Origin: Deltaproteobacteria bacterium | Lineage (GTDB): Bacteria; Desulfobacterota; Desulfobacteria; Desulfobacterales; UBA5852 | Direction: 5' to 3' | DNA: 64,000 nucleotides | NCBI GenBank assembly: GCA_020444045.1 | Contig: JAHLLS010000007.1 | Span: 62,001 to 126,000 of the forward strand | In this document: in pieces, positions 43,600 to 53,715 of the stretch | Numbering within the stretch: the stretch's first letter is position 1 | Layout: each line of letters starts with the position of its first letter | Notes under the pieces: model-generated | Database searches by the model: none | Told to the model about the DNA's origin: nothing | The model's input: the letters and a program-made list of their open reading frames with translations, nothing else | Translations under genes and position numbers: made by a program

Positions 43600-44321
43600 T
43601 TGAGATCAATAAAATCAACAAATGGTATGGCGACTTCCATGTTTTGCAGGATGTGGATGAAGTCATTGAACATGGGCAAACAGTGGTCATCTGCGGGCCG
43701 AGCGGTTCCGGAAAAAGCACGCTGCTGCGCTGCATCAACGGACTGGAACCTTTCCAGAAAGGTGAAATCCTGGTGGACAAAACTTCCGTGAAGGACCCCA
43801 AAACCGATCTTTATAAATTACGGGAAAAAATCGGTATGGTGTTTCAACGGTTCGAACTCTATCCGCATATGACCGCCATGGAAAACATTACCCTGGCGCC
43901 CCGCAAGGTCCGTAAATGGTCCAAGGAAAAGGCCCAGGACAAGGCCATGGAGCTGTTGAAACGGGTGGGTATGGTAGACAAGGCGGACGCCTACCCCGCC
44001 AATTTGTCCGGCGGTCAGCAGCAAAGGATTGCCATCGCCCGTTCACTGGCCATGGAACCGGCCTACATGATGTTCGACGAACCCACCAGCGCCCTGGATC
44101 CGGAAATGATCAAAGAGGTCCTGGATGTCATGGTCGAGTTGGCCAAGGGCGGCATGACCATGCTTTGCGTCACCCATGAGATGGGGTTTGCCAAGGAAGT
44201 GGCCGACGAAATCATTTTCATGGACAAAGGCAAAATCGTGGAGCGGGGAACCTATGATGATTTTTTCAATAACCCCCAAACCGATCGTGCCAAGCTCTTT
44301 TTGAGTCAGATTCTTGATTAG
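43596..44321 (+). CDS. Amino-acid ABC transporter ATP-binding protein (GltL-like)
   Basis: A 241-residue ATPase. Walker A is [10 protein letters not shown] at about 32-41, the Q loop is [14 protein letters not shown], the signature is LSGGQQQR, Walker B is [15 protein letters not shown], and the H loop is CVTHEMGF. It ends the four-gene importer. The next gene is convergent after 177 bases in which I see no clear terminator. Confidence 0.95.
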   Translation: MIEINKINKWYGDFHVLQDVDEVIEHGQTVVICGPSGSGKSTLLRCINGLEPFQKGEILVDKTSVKDPKTDLYKLREKIGMVFQRFELYPHMTAMENITLAPRKVRKWSKEKAQDKAMELLKRVGMVDKADAYPANLSGGQQQRIAIARSLAMEPAYMMFDEPTSALDPEMIKEVLDVMVELAKGGMTMLCVTHEMGFAKEVADEIIFMDKGKIVERGTYDDFFNNPQTDRAKLFLSQILD

Positions 44322-44498
44322 CGGCCTGTTTGAGCATGATTCCACACCTGATGAACCACGCGGCGCGGAGTATGGCAAGCGGCGGCATCGGCATATCGTT
44401 TCCCGATAAACCGGCCGTTCATTAGCCTCGGTGCATCCGTGCCGCTTACCCAATAGAAGGGCCGGCATCCTTGATCCTCGTGCCTTGGAGGAGCAGCC

Positions 44499-45881
44499 TC
44501 AGGAATCGAACGAACCCGCCACATACATCCCCTGCCCGGCTTGCGCTTTTATTTCGCCATCGGCCATGATCAGGTTTCCCCGCTGAAACACCATCGTCGG
44601 CTTGCCAAGGCAGCGGCGGCCTTCGTACAGGCTGTAATCCACCTTGGCGTAGGCATTTTTCGCCGGAACCGTATGCGAACGGGCCGGATCAAAAACCACC
44701 AGGTCGGCATCGGCACCTTTTGCAAGAGTTCCTTTTTGGGGATACAGGCCGAAAATCCGGGCCGGATTTTCGCAGGTCATCTTTACGAGTTGGGGCAGGG
44801 TTATCCGCCCCTTGTTTACACCTTCCGTGTAGATCATAGTAAAGAGGGTGTCCAGACCGGGAATGCCGTGCGGGGCGGAGAAAACGTCATCGTACAATGG
44901 TTCGTTGGAAACCATCGCATGCCCGGCGGCATCGGAACCGATGACATCGATGATGCCCTCCTGAAGCGCTTGCCAGAGTGCCGCCACATCCGCCGGCTTC
45001 CGCAGGGGCGGTGACATCTTGGCCAGGGTCCCCCGTTTTTTCAATTCTTCATCGGTCAAGACAAGATAGTGCGGGCATGTTTCGGCATAGATGGTTTGGC
45101 GGTCCCATTTTTTGAACAGCCGGAGCACGTCCAGACTTTCGGACGCGCTCAAATGGGGCAGATACATTCGACAGCCGGTAATTTGCGCCAGCGATAAAAC
45201 CCTGAAAACGGCTTCCGCCTCTGAGATATTGGGGTGTGTCGACGGGTAATGGTGGGGTTTTGTATCGCCCCGGCGGACAGCGGCATCTTCCAGCAGATCC
45301 AGCATGGGGCCGTTTTCACAATGGGTGGCGAACACGCCATTGTGCTGGGCGATCAGCCCCATGATTTTCAGAAGTTCTTCGTCCTCCAGTTTCATGCCGC
45401 GTTTCTTATAGGCCGTAAACCCCTTGAAAGAGACAACCCCCATCTTGATAAGCTCCGGGATCGATGTCTCTACCGCCGCCATATCATTTTGGGTAAAGGT
45501 GCAGTGAATGCCGAAGTCCAGGATGGATGAGGAAACACCTTCGTCGATAAAGGATCGCACTGAATCGACCAGATCGCCGCCCTGCCCCCAGGCTGCCACG
45601 GCACCGACGTAGGGGATAAGGGTCGTAATGCCGCCGGTGGCCGCTGCTTTCGAAAGGGTGTCGATACGATCGGCGTATACCGGATGGAAATGGGCGTCGA
45701 TGATGCCCGGCAACACGTACTTGCCCGCTGCATCAATCATCTGATCCGCCGCATAGGCGGCGGTATTTTCCGGGGTTTCGACAATCTTGCCATTATGGAT
45801 CACGATATCCTTCTGCGTGATGCAGCGGCTGCTGACCACCATACCATTGGCAATGATAAGATCGGCCTTTTGCTTTTTCAT
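44499..45881 (-). CDS. Hydantoinase / dihydropyrimidinase-type amidohydrolase
   Basis: A 460-residue cyclic-amide hydrolase that opens hydantoin- or dihydropyrimidine-like rings. The two-metal site is visible: HxH in GIIDAHFHPVYAD, the carboxylated-lysine candidate in VSFKGFTAYKKRG, the His in ATHCENG and YLPHLSAS, and the Asp in GSDAAGH. The ATG at 45881 is preceded by GGAAAGG; longer readings overlap the racemase gene. As the last gene of the run after a racemase, it could process D-hydantoins or N-carbamoyl-type precursors. Allantoinase or dihydroorotase relatives are alternatives. Confidence 0.88.
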   Translation of the reverse strand: MKKQKADLIIANGMVVSSRCITQKDIVIHNGKIVETPENTAAYAADQMIDAAGKYVLPGIIDAHFHPVYADRIDTLSKAAATGGITTLIPYVGAVAAWGQGGDLVDSVRSFIDEGVSSSILDFGIHCTFTQNDMAAVETSIPELIKMGVVSFKGFTAYKKRGMKLEDEELLKIMGLIAQHNGVFATHCENGPMLDLLEDAAVRRGDTKPHHYPSTHPNISEAEAVFRVLSLAQITGCRMYLPHLSASESLDVLRLFKKWDRQTIYAETCPHYLVLTDEELKKRGTLAKMSPPLRKPADVAALWQALQEGIIDVIGSDAAGHAMVSNEPLYDDVFSAPHGIPGLDTLFTMIYTEGVNKGRITLPQLVKMTCENPARIFGLYPQKGTLAKGADADLVVFDPARSHTVPAKNAYAKVDYSLYEGRRCLGKPTMVFQRGNLIMADGEIKAQAGQGMYVAGSFDS

Positions 45882-45934
45882 TGGGTTAACGCCTTTCCGG
45901 AATTCATCGGCTCTTGAAACATGATGTAATGGAT

Positions 45935-46645
45935 TTATATCGATCTGACGGCCCGCTCGACCGCCGCCTGCGCCAGTATCGCCAGTGGATTGAAAAGCGG
46001 CACCGACAGATCTGACGGTTTCAGTTCCAGCGGGATTTCGGTGCATCCCGCGATGATGCCCTGGGCGCCATTGGAAATCACATGGGTTGCGGCTGCGATC
46101 AGGTCCTTTCGGCATTGGGTCCGAACTTGCGGGTCCAGAGACGACTTGATCTGGTAGATCGCTGCCATCAATCGTTCCTGGTGATCCGCATCGGGCACGA
46201 CCGTGGCGATGCCGTGATCGGCCAAGCACCCGGCAAAGCGGCCACCGGTGATGGTGCCGGAGGTGGCCAGAAGACCGACGCGGCTTACATCGGTATGACG
46301 CGCCACGATGTATTCGCTGACCGCGTCGAACGCCGACAGGATCGGGATATCGATCTGCTGCTGAAGTTCATCCAGAAAAAAATGGGCCGATATGCAGGGA
46401 ATAATGACAAAATCCGCGCCCGCGTTTTTCACCGCCTGGCAGGACATGGCCATGGCGGAAACCGGCGACGCCCCTGCTCCGGTAATGGCCGGTGTTCGAT
46501 CCGGTATTTTAGGGTTGCTGTCGATAATGACGCGCAGGTGATCCTGGTCCTTTTGGGCCGGCGTTGCCCGCAGTATTTCCCGGTATAGATCCAATGTTGC
46601 TTCCGGGCCCATACCGCCTACGATGCCAATAACTTTTTCACTCAT
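45935..46645 (-). CDS. Aspartate/glutamate racemase family protein
   Basis: A 236-residue two-cysteine racemase. The N-terminus IGIVGGMGPEATLDLYREIL is typical. The catalytic Cys pair is in FVIIPCISAHFF (usually PCNTAH) near residue 85 and IIAGCTEIPL near residue 195. It should interconvert the D and L forms of an amino acid without PLP; substrates of this family include Asp, Glu and broader amino acids. It lies between the D-aminoacylase-like and hydantoinase-like genes, so it may turn released D-amino acids into usable L-forms. Confidence 0.9.
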   Translation of the reverse strand: MSEKVIGIVGGMGPEATLDLYREILRATPAQKDQDHLRVIIDSNPKIPDRTPAITGAGASPVSAMAMSCQAVKNAGADFVIIPCISAHFFLDELQQQIDIPILSAFDAVSEYIVARHTDVSRVGLLATSGTITGGRFAGCLADHGIATVVPDADHQERLMAAIYQIKSSLDPQVRTQCRKDLIAAATHVISNGAQGIIAGCTEIPLELKPSDLSVPLFNPLAILAQAAVERAVRSI

Positions 46646-46686
46646 AGCTTATCCGATACATTAATGTATTTCGATTGATATTACGG

Positions 46687-48267
46687 CTAGTCACGAATTG
46701 TTTTTCCGTGTCTTGCACCCGTATGGTCACCATTTTTTACGACGACTTTTCCGTTAACGAAGACCCAGTCGATGCCGGTTGGAAACGTCCGCGGGGTTTC
46801 ATAGGTGGACGTATCCATGACGGTAGCGGGGTCGAATATCACCATATCCGCATCATAGTGCTCAGCCAGCAGGCCTTTTTTCTTGAGACGCAGTTTCTGG
46901 GCCGGAAGCGACGTCATTTTTCGAACAGCCTCTTCCCAACTCATCACCTGTTGTTCTCGCACATATCGTCCTAGTATGCGGGGGCAGGTGCCATAGGTGC
47001 GGGGATGCGGCATGGTACCGCCCAGCAGGCCGTCCGTGATGATGCTGACGGTCGGTGATTTCATGATCTCCACCACATCTTCCTCGCTCAAGCCGAAGTT
47101 CACCATGCCGACGGCCAGGTTTTCTTCCACCAACAGATCCAGGGCCGCATCGGCAGGATCCGCATTCCCTCGCACCTCGGCAATCTCGGCGATATGCTTT
47201 CCTTCAAATCGTTTGTTCGCTTCGGACACCACAGAAGTCACAAAAATTTTGTCCCACCCCACGATGGCGGAAAAATTTTCCCAGTCCATGCGTTCCCGCA
47301 TATCTTTTTTGATGGGGTCACGATTATCCCTCAGCATGGCGATCAGGTGATCCGGTCCTTTGGCATGATACCAGGGGGGGATCACGGCATGGAGAATCGT
47401 ACTGCCGGCTGTGTAAGGATATTGGGCCACTGTTACGTCAACGCCTTCTTTTCGGGCATCTTCCAGCATCTTCAGCAATGCGGACGCCTTGCCCCAGTTG
47501 TTTTTCCCTCTGATTTTGAAGTGTGTGATCAATACCGGGATTTCCGATTGTCTTCCGATATCCAGCACTTCTTCGATGGCGCCAACGATGCCATCGGCTT
47601 CACTGCGCATGTGGACGTCGAAAATACCGTCGTAGTGTCTGACGACCTTGGCGACCTCGATGATCTCATGGGCACTCTGGTACTGGCTGGGGGGATAAAT
47701 CAATCCTGCGGAAATGCCGCGGGCCCCCTGCTCCATGGCCTCGGCCGCAATCCCTTTCATCTGCTGGATTTCATCCGGCGTTGCTTCACGGCCATCCATG
47801 CCCATCACCTTCAGCCGGATCGTGCCCAACCCGACATACGAGCTGACATTGGTGGCCACCTGGCGCTGATCGATGGCATCCAGATAATCGGCAAAACTTT
47901 CCCACCCCCAGTCAATTTCGGGGTTCCCGGCCAGCCCTGCCAGGTGCCGCCGCCACCCCGGAATATCCTTCTTCAGGATAGGCGCCACGGACATGCCGTC
48001 GAGCCCCATATTTTCCGTTGTGATGCCCTGCCTGATTTTTTGGTCAGCCGTTGGATTATCCAGAATAATCAAGTCGGAATGGCTGTGACCGTCCACGAAC
48101 CCAGGGCACACAACCTTTCCGGCGGCGTCGATGACGTGCTCGGCCTGAGCATCCGTTAGTTGACCGATAAGGACAATTTTCCCATCGGCAACGGCCACAT
48201 CGGCTGTCCGCCATGGATTGCCTGTGCCGTCGATGATCTTCCCGTTTTTAATCAATAAGTCGTGCAT
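46687..48267 (-). CDS. N-acyl-D-amino-acid deacylase family
   Basis: A 526-residue amidohydrolase of the D-aminoacylase type, which cuts the acyl group from N-acyl-D-amino acids. The start LLIKNGKIIDGTGNPWRTADVAV, the metal HxH in GFVDGHSHSDL, the region VLITHFKIRGKNNWGKA, and the end GARHGKTIRD are typical of the family. No signal peptide is seen, so it is cytoplasmic. It precedes the racemase by 41 bases. Confidence 0.9.
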   Translation of the reverse strand: MHDLLIKNGKIIDGTGNPWRTADVAVADGKIVLIGQLTDAQAEHVIDAAGKVVCPGFVDGHSHSDLIILDNPTADQKIRQGITTENMGLDGMSVAPILKKDIPGWRRHLAGLAGNPEIDWGWESFADYLDAIDQRQVATNVSSYVGLGTIRLKVMGMDGREATPDEIQQMKGIAAEAMEQGARGISAGLIYPPSQYQSAHEIIEVAKVVRHYDGIFDVHMRSEADGIVGAIEEVLDIGRQSEIPVLITHFKIRGKNNWGKASALLKMLEDARKEGVDVTVAQYPYTAGSTILHAVIPPWYHAKGPDHLIAMLRDNRDPIKKDMRERMDWENFSAIVGWDKIFVTSVVSEANKRFEGKHIAEIAEVRGNADPADAALDLLVEENLAVGMVNFGLSEEDVVEIMKSPTVSIITDGLLGGTMPHPRTYGTCPRILGRYVREQQVMSWEEAVRKMTSLPAQKLRLKKKGLLAEHYDADMVIFDPATVMDTSTYETPRTFPTGIDWVFVNGKVVVKNGDHTGARHGKTIRD

Positions 48268-48362
48268 CGTTACATCCCGGTTATCTTTTGGTGGTTATCG
48301 GAAAAAAAGATTACAACCGTTAAAGGCTGCGCTCTTTCGAATACAAAACGCGTTGCGCTGCC

Positions 48363-50027
48363 CTATTTTTCATAAACAAACCGCCCATCGATCATCGTTT
48401 TTTCGACGGTGATATCCTTCAGCGATTCATCGGGGATTTTGTTCAAATTGCGGTCCAACATCACCAGATCGGCCACTTTCCCCGGTTCAAGAGAGCCCTT
48501 GAAGTGGTCGTCCTCGGTCATATAAGCGCCATTGATCGTCATCGTGCGCAGCATTTCAGTGACCGTGATGGCTTCCCGGGTCCCCAGCTGGTGGCCCTGC
48601 ATGCCTCTGCGGGTCACGGCGGCATACAGGCCCCAGAAAGGGTTGAAATGAGCCGATGGCGTATCCGAACTGGACGCCACGATCACACCGGCGTCCAGGT
48701 AGGTCCGCAAAGGTAAAAAGCTCTCCTGTTTGTCTTCGGGCAGTAGATTCGGGTACCCGTCCGCTTCTCCATAAATGAAGGCCGGCTGTACCGCGGCCAC
48801 CAATTTGGCCTCTTTCATTTTTGCCAGACTGTCGGCACTGGGATAGTAAGCGTGGATCACCTGATGGCGACGGTCTGCCGGATTGGCGGTGTGGGCCTGG
48901 TACATGGCATTGACAGCCTTCTCGATGGCGATATCCCCCATGACATGGATACCGACACTCCATCCGGCATCATGGGCCGATTTGACCCAGTCGTCCAGTC
49001 TGTCCAGATCCAGGCGCAGCGGCACTTGGCCGGGCGGATCGCCCCCCAGGTACGCCCAAGATTTTAAGGCTGTTTTCGAGGTCAGTCCACCGTCGATGGC
49101 CATTTTTAAACCGGACAGTCGCAGCCATTCATCACCGAAGCCCGTATAAAACCCCATTTCACCGATGAGTCGATCCATCTGGTCCATATTCTGGGTAATC
49201 GTAAATCCATACCAGTTGGGCATGAGACTTGTCCGGACCAAAAGGTCGCCGGATTTATGCATGTCGTGATACGCCCGGCACATGTCCGGGCCCACCCCTG
49301 CTTCCAGTGTGCCGGTAATCCCATAGGAGACAAAAGCCTGCATGGCTGTCTGTGCCAACGCGCGGATCTCGGCAACGCTGCTCCCCGCCAGACTGCCAGT
49401 GTCGGTACCGGTGGGCATGATGTTCCGCACGAGGGCTTTGGCCGAACGGTGTAGAATACCGGTGGGCTCACCGGTTTTAGGATTCCGTTCGATCGTTCCG
49501 CCTGCAGGATCCGGTGTGTTTTTATTGATTCCCGCCAGATGCAATGCACAGGAATTGGCCACGCAGGTGGAAAAAATGCGTTCGATCACCACCGGATGCT
49601 CCGGTGAAACCGGGTCCAGATCCCAGCGCGTGGGCATGCGGTTTTCGCTGAACTGGGTTTCGATCCAGCAGCCGCCCTGCAGCCAGGCCCCCTTGGGCAG
49701 CACTGCAACTTTTTCGGCCACCGCATCCACCAGATCCTTGATACTGGGAATGCCGTTGCAGAAGAGGTTTTTCAAAAAAAGTCCCACCTCCACGGCATGG
49801 GCGTGGGTGTCCAGGATGCCGGGAATAAGCGATCGGCCACCGAGATCGATGCGTTTTGTATGGTCGGCGGCCATGGCCAGAATCTCTTCATTCATACCGG
49901 TGGCGATGATCCGATTATTCGAGATCGCCAGCGCTTCCACGATGGTGTCATGGGGGTCGACGGTATGGACGCACCCGTTATGAAAGATCATGGAGGGGGT
50001 CAACATGGACCATTGATTGCGTGTCAT
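48363..50027 (-). CDS. YtcJ-like metal-dependent amidohydrolase
   Basis: A 554-residue amidohydrolase of the YtcJ (family 3) group. The marks are GGRSLIPGILDTHAHAVEVG with HxH, the IDGGLTSKTALK stretch, the GIHVMGDIAIEKAV segment, and the C-terminal KVADLVMLDRNL. Substrates of the group are poorly known. The ATG overlaps the previous gene by four bases (ATGA) and has GAGGA upstream. It is probably part of the same catabolic run. Confidence 0.88.
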   Translation of the reverse strand: MTRNQWSMLTPSMIFHNGCVHTVDPHDTIVEALAISNNRIIATGMNEEILAMAADHTKRIDLGGRSLIPGILDTHAHAVEVGLFLKNLFCNGIPSIKDLVDAVAEKVAVLPKGAWLQGGCWIETQFSENRMPTRWDLDPVSPEHPVVIERIFSTCVANSCALHLAGINKNTPDPAGGTIERNPKTGEPTGILHRSAKALVRNIMPTGTDTGSLAGSSVAEIRALAQTAMQAFVSYGITGTLEAGVGPDMCRAYHDMHKSGDLLVRTSLMPNWYGFTITQNMDQMDRLIGEMGFYTGFGDEWLRLSGLKMAIDGGLTSKTALKSWAYLGGDPPGQVPLRLDLDRLDDWVKSAHDAGWSVGIHVMGDIAIEKAVNAMYQAHTANPADRRHQVIHAYYPSADSLAKMKEAKLVAAVQPAFIYGEADGYPNLLPEDKQESFLPLRTYLDAGVIVASSSDTPSAHFNPFWGLYAAVTRRGMQGHQLGTREAITVTEMLRTMTINGAYMTEDDHFKGSLEPGKVADLVMLDRNLNKIPDESLKDITVEKTMIDGRFVYEK

Positions 50028-51448
50028 AATTTTTCCTCGCGCATGAAGTGGGCATTGGTCCCATCGATTCGCTGGAATTCGGCTTTCGCCTTGCGGCCAA
50101 GCGTATCTGCCGATTGCTGGTTCGCAGCGATGATGTCGTTTTCATCAAGGGTATGAAATTGACCTTCTTCGAAAATGATGTGTCCGTCGACGGCCACCAG
50201 GCAGACTTCATTGCCACGTGCGCTATAGACCAGATTGGGAACGATATTGCGCATGGGCTGATCGTAAACCGGCATCATGGTGGGGGTTGCCAGATCGACA
50301 CAAATGAAATCCGCCTGTTTGCCCTCGGACAGGGACCCGATTTTATGGTCCAATCCCAACACGGTCGCGCCTTCGATGGTGGCCATGCGAAGCACCTTCC
50401 AGGCCGGCATGGTCTCCGGATCCCTGGCCCGGATTTTATTGAACAGGGCCGTGAGTTTCATCTCGTTGAAAATGTTATGGTTGTTGTTGCCGGGGGCCTG
50501 ATCCGATCCCAGGGCCGCAAGGCCGCCGGCATCCTGAAACGCCTTCACAGGAGGCACGATGCCATCGATGATGCCGATGGAACCGGAACATACCACCATG
50601 GCGGCGCCGCGTTGTGCCACCAGGGCGGCTTCGGCATCATCGGCATCCGTAAGATGCACGGCAACAAGCTGTTCATCCAGGTATCCGATGCGATCCAGAT
50701 AGGCGATCGGACGCAGACCGCAGCGTTTTACCAGCTGGTAGGTCTCGCGCTCCCCCTGTTGAACGTGCATGTGGATTTTCGTGTCGGCCGCAACGGCGGC
50801 TGCTTTGACCTTGACCAGCATATCCTCGCTCACGAAGTCAGCCGCCTGGGGCCCGAACATGACCGTAAAGCGGCCATTTTCCGTTTCATGGTAGCGATGA
50901 AAAAGGTCCAGGCAGGTTGTCAGGGTTTTTTCCCCCAAGGCCGGATCAAAGTCATACAGTTCACCCGGCGCATAAATCCGGTCGACCGCTTCGCGAATGG
51001 TCACGGTGATATTGGCCCGGACACCCGCCCGGCGGAAAAGGTCACATAGATGGTCCGGCCGACGGCTGAATTCGCTGAATGTCGTGGTGCCGGCGCGCAC
51101 GGCCTCCAGAACAGCCAGTTGGGAGCCGGCGACCCGGTCTTCCGGTCTGAGTTGGGCTTCAAAAGGCCCCAGGCCATACATCATCCAATGCCCGGTATCC
51201 TGGGCCAACCCCCTCAACACCGCTTCACCGGTATGCATATGGGCGTCGATAAAACCCGGCAGGACAACGCGTGCGGGGTTATCGATCACACGATCGGCCT
51301 GGTAGTCCTTTAAAATATCATCACGAGGCGCGATGCCGACAATTTTTCCTCGATCGATGGCCATGGCGTGGTGAGCCCGATAACCAACCCCCTCTCCTTC
51401 CATGGTCAGAAAATGAGGGGCTGCAACGATACAGTCAACTTTTTTCAT
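50024..51448 (-). CDS. Chlorohydrolase/MtaD-like amidohydrolase (deaminase type)
   Basis: A 474-residue amidohydrolase of the TrzN/MtaD/guanine-deaminase branch. The HxH site is in GFIDAHMHTGEAVLRG, a third His in KIHMHVQQGERETY, a fourth in VAVHLTDAD, and the Asp in LGSDQAPGNNNHN. Family members deaminate or dechlorinate nitrogen-rich rings. The ATG at 51448 overlaps the MFS stop by four bases, and the preceding AAAGG-x-AAAGG serves as ribosome site. The substrate is unknown. Confidence 0.87.
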   Translation of the reverse strand: MKKVDCIVAAPHFLTMEGEGVGYRAHHAMAIDRGKIVGIAPRDDILKDYQADRVIDNPARVVLPGFIDAHMHTGEAVLRGLAQDTGHWMMYGLGPFEAQLRPEDRVAGSQLAVLEAVRAGTTTFSEFSRRPDHLCDLFRRAGVRANITVTIREAVDRIYAPGELYDFDPALGEKTLTTCLDLFHRYHETENGRFTVMFGPQAADFVSEDMLVKVKAAAVAADTKIHMHVQQGERETYQLVKRCGLRPIAYLDRIGYLDEQLVAVHLTDADDAEAALVAQRGAAMVVCSGSIGIIDGIVPPVKAFQDAGGLAALGSDQAPGNNNHNIFNEMKLTALFNKIRARDPETMPAWKVLRMATIEGATVLGLDHKIGSLSEGKQADFICVDLATPTMMPVYDQPMRNIVPNLVYSARGNEVCLVAVDGHIIFEEGQFHTLDENDIIAANQQSADTLGRKAKAEFQRIDGTNAHFMREEKL

Positions 51449-52740
51449 TCCTTTGCCTTTCGGTCGGGTGGTGTCGTCTGCCAAAATCGGACGATGGTGA
51501 AAAAACCGACCCCGGCTGCTGAGGAAAAGACGGACAGCAAGGTCCACAGCAACAGGCCCTGGCCGTGAAACTGTTCAAATAGCAGCGCGCCGATATAGGG
51601 GCCGATGGCCCAGCCAAGGCCATCCACAAGGCCATGCACTCCCATGTAACGCCCGATCATGTTGGCGGGCGCAATCTGGCTCACCGCCGTAAGGATAGCG
51701 GTGAGCGAAAGCATTTCCCCGACGGTCATCACCGCCATACAAATGGCCAGGTGCATCCAGGTATCCGATAAGCCGAATCCGATGAAAGCAACGGTGTACA
51801 AGAACGCGCCGATGCCGATACGCACAAAAATTGGATATTGTTTCAGGGCTTCATTGACCGGCAGGAGGAAGAGAATGACCAGGGCCCCGTTGATCGTATA
51901 TAAAAATCCCAGAGAAGTTTTGGGGATCCCCACGGTTTCGGTGGCATATACTGACAAGGTCGTCGCAAACTGGGATACCGAAAGCAACAGGCACAGGGTT
52001 AAACCGACCAGGGCCACCATCCGGCGATCATCGTGCAGCACCCGCAGCAATGCCCGGGACGGAGGCTGAAGGATCGCGCGCCCTTTAACCGCCAAAGGGG
52101 TGACGGCCGGGCAAAAGAACCAGGTGATCGCAGCCGTTCCGAGGCAGCATATCGCCGTGATGGTAAACATCAGCGAATAGGGCATCCGGGCCAAAAAAGC
52201 CCCCACCGCCGGGCCGACCATCCACCCGATATTGGCGCCCACGTGTACTTTGTTGAAAGCGGACAATCGCTCATCCGCCGGCAGCATATCGGTGATGTAG
52301 GCATTGGCCGCGTTCTGGAAAAATTTACCCAGCAGGCCGGCCAAAAACAACCCCACGACAAACCAGCCAAACGGCGCCTGGATCGCTGCCATCCAGGCCA
52401 GCAAAAAGAAAGCCCCGCTGCGTCCGACCGGCCCGCCGATCAGCAGCACGCGCCGGCCGGCACGATCGGCCAGCCAGCCGGATAGGGGCGAGCCGACAAT
52501 TGCCGCCAATCCCATCACCGGGAAGATCAGCCCCACCATGGACATGGGAAAGCCGCGGATCGCATGCAGATAGATCGGCAGGAACGGATATACGATGGAA
52601 TAGGCCAGCACGTTGATACACCACGCCACGGCGATAAACAGGGTTTGCCTGCCACGCAGGCCCGACCCGACCGTGTCCTCGATGCGGCCATGTTGGTGAT
52701 CACCACTTGGGCGGGTATGGGGATGCGCTATCGATGGCAT
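51445..52740 (-). CDS. MFS transporter
   Basis: A 431-residue carrier with about twelve hydrophobic segments. The early loop GSPLSGWLADRAGRRVLLIGG is the MFS A-motif between helices 2 and 3. An N-terminal cytoplasmic stretch of about 30 residues precedes helix 1. The start at 52740 overlaps dppF by 13 bases. It lies between the dipeptide importer and the amidohydrolases, so it may import a related small molecule or export a product. Substrate and direction are not visible. Confidence 0.88.
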   Translation of the reverse strand: MPSIAHPHTRPSGDHQHGRIEDTVGSGLRGRQTLFIAVAWCINVLAYSIVYPFLPIYLHAIRGFPMSMVGLIFPVMGLAAIVGSPLSGWLADRAGRRVLLIGGPVGRSGAFFLLAWMAAIQAPFGWFVVGLFLAGLLGKFFQNAANAYITDMLPADERLSAFNKVHVGANIGWMVGPAVGAFLARMPYSLMFTITAICCLGTAAITWFFCPAVTPLAVKGRAILQPPSRALLRVLHDDRRMVALVGLTLCLLLSVSQFATTLSVYATETVGIPKTSLGFLYTINGALVILFLLPVNEALKQYPIFVRIGIGAFLYTVAFIGFGLSDTWMHLAICMAVMTVGEMLSLTAILTAVSQIAPANMIGRYMGVHGLVDGLGWAIGPYIGALLFEQFHGQGLLLWTLLSVFSSAAGVGFFTIVRFWQTTPPDRKAKE

Positions 52741-53699
52741 GCCACCCAATGATCCCCTCCGATATGCCGGAGAACCGGTTCGTCCGCCCGGCATTCGTTT
52801 AATGGACAAAAACAACGGGGATGAAACGAACACCCGCTGGGCGGTCGGCGTGGACTGGGGACATCCCCCTCGAGTTTGACACGCTCACGGCGGGCCCGGG
52901 GATCCGGATTGGGGACGGCGGATAGCAGCGCCTGCGTGTAGGGATGCTGCGGGTTGGTGTAGAGTTCACGATAGGGCGCCGATTCCACGACCTTCCCCAG
53001 GTACATGACCATGATACGATCCGAGATATGCTCGACGACGGCCAGGTCGTGGGCAATGATGACATACGACAAATTGAATTCTTCCTGCAGATCCACCATC
53101 AGGTTGATGATTTGGGCCTGTATGGAAACATCCAATGCCGATACCGGTTCATCACCGATCACCACCATGGGATCCAGGCACAAGGCCCTGGCGATCCCGA
53201 TGCGCTGACGCTGACCGCCTGAAAATTCATGCGGATATCGCTTTCCATGCTCCGGCGCCAAGCCGACTTTTTCCAACAGAAAATCGATGCGCTCCTGGCG
53301 CTCCCTCCCGGGATAGAGGCCATGAATCTTCATCGGGACCCCCAGAATCTGCTGCAGTGTCATGCGGGGATTCAATGATGAGTAGGGATCCTGGAAAATG
53401 ATCTGCATTTCCTTGCGCAGACCCATCAACTCGGATTTGGACAAACCGCTGATATCCGTGATGTCTTTGCCCCGATAGGCGACCCTGCCGCCGGTCGGTT
53501 CCACAAGGTTGAGAATCGCCATCCCGCAGGTTGTTTTCCCGCAGCCGCTTTCACCGACGATGCCCAGGGTTTCGCTTTTATCGAGTGTCAGTGACACACC
53601 GTCGACCGCAAAGACATAGCCCTTGATGCGCGAAAAGAATCCGCGCGTGATCGGGAAATGAACTTTCAAGTCGGTGACGGTGAGCAATGCGTCCGGCAT
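52728..53699 (-). CDS. dppF: Oligopeptide/dipeptide ABC transporter ATPase DppF
   Basis: A 323-residue ATPase. Walker A is [11 protein letters not shown] near residue 50, the signature is [15 protein letters not shown], Walker B is [12 protein letters not shown], and the C-terminal OppF-type region has [16 protein letters not shown], a Cys-rich segment that in related proteins binds an iron-sulfur cluster. AGGAG stands eight bases before the ATG. It pairs with DppD. Confidence 0.95.
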   Translation of the reverse strand: MPDALLTVTDLKVHFPITRGFFSRIKGYVFAVDGVSLTLDKSETLGIVGESGCGKTTCGMAILNLVEPTGGRVAYRGKDITDISGLSKSELMGLRKEMQIIFQDPYSSLNPRMTLQQILGVPMKIHGLYPGRERQERIDFLLEKVGLAPEHGKRYPHEFSGGQRQRIGIARALCLDPMVVIGDEPVSALDVSIQAQIINLMVDLQEEFNLSYVIIAHDLAVVEHISDRIMVMYLGKVVESAPYRELYTNPQHPYTQALLSAVPNPDPRARRERVKLEGDVPSPRRPPSGCSFHPRCFCPLNECRADEPVLRHIGGDHWVACHR

Positions 53700-53715
53700 G
53701 AAATGCTCCTGTTTT

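Noticed and set aside
44322..44498. Bidirectional terminator between the convergent importer and hydantoinase genes
   Set aside because: I could not find a stem with a T run on either strand in this gap.
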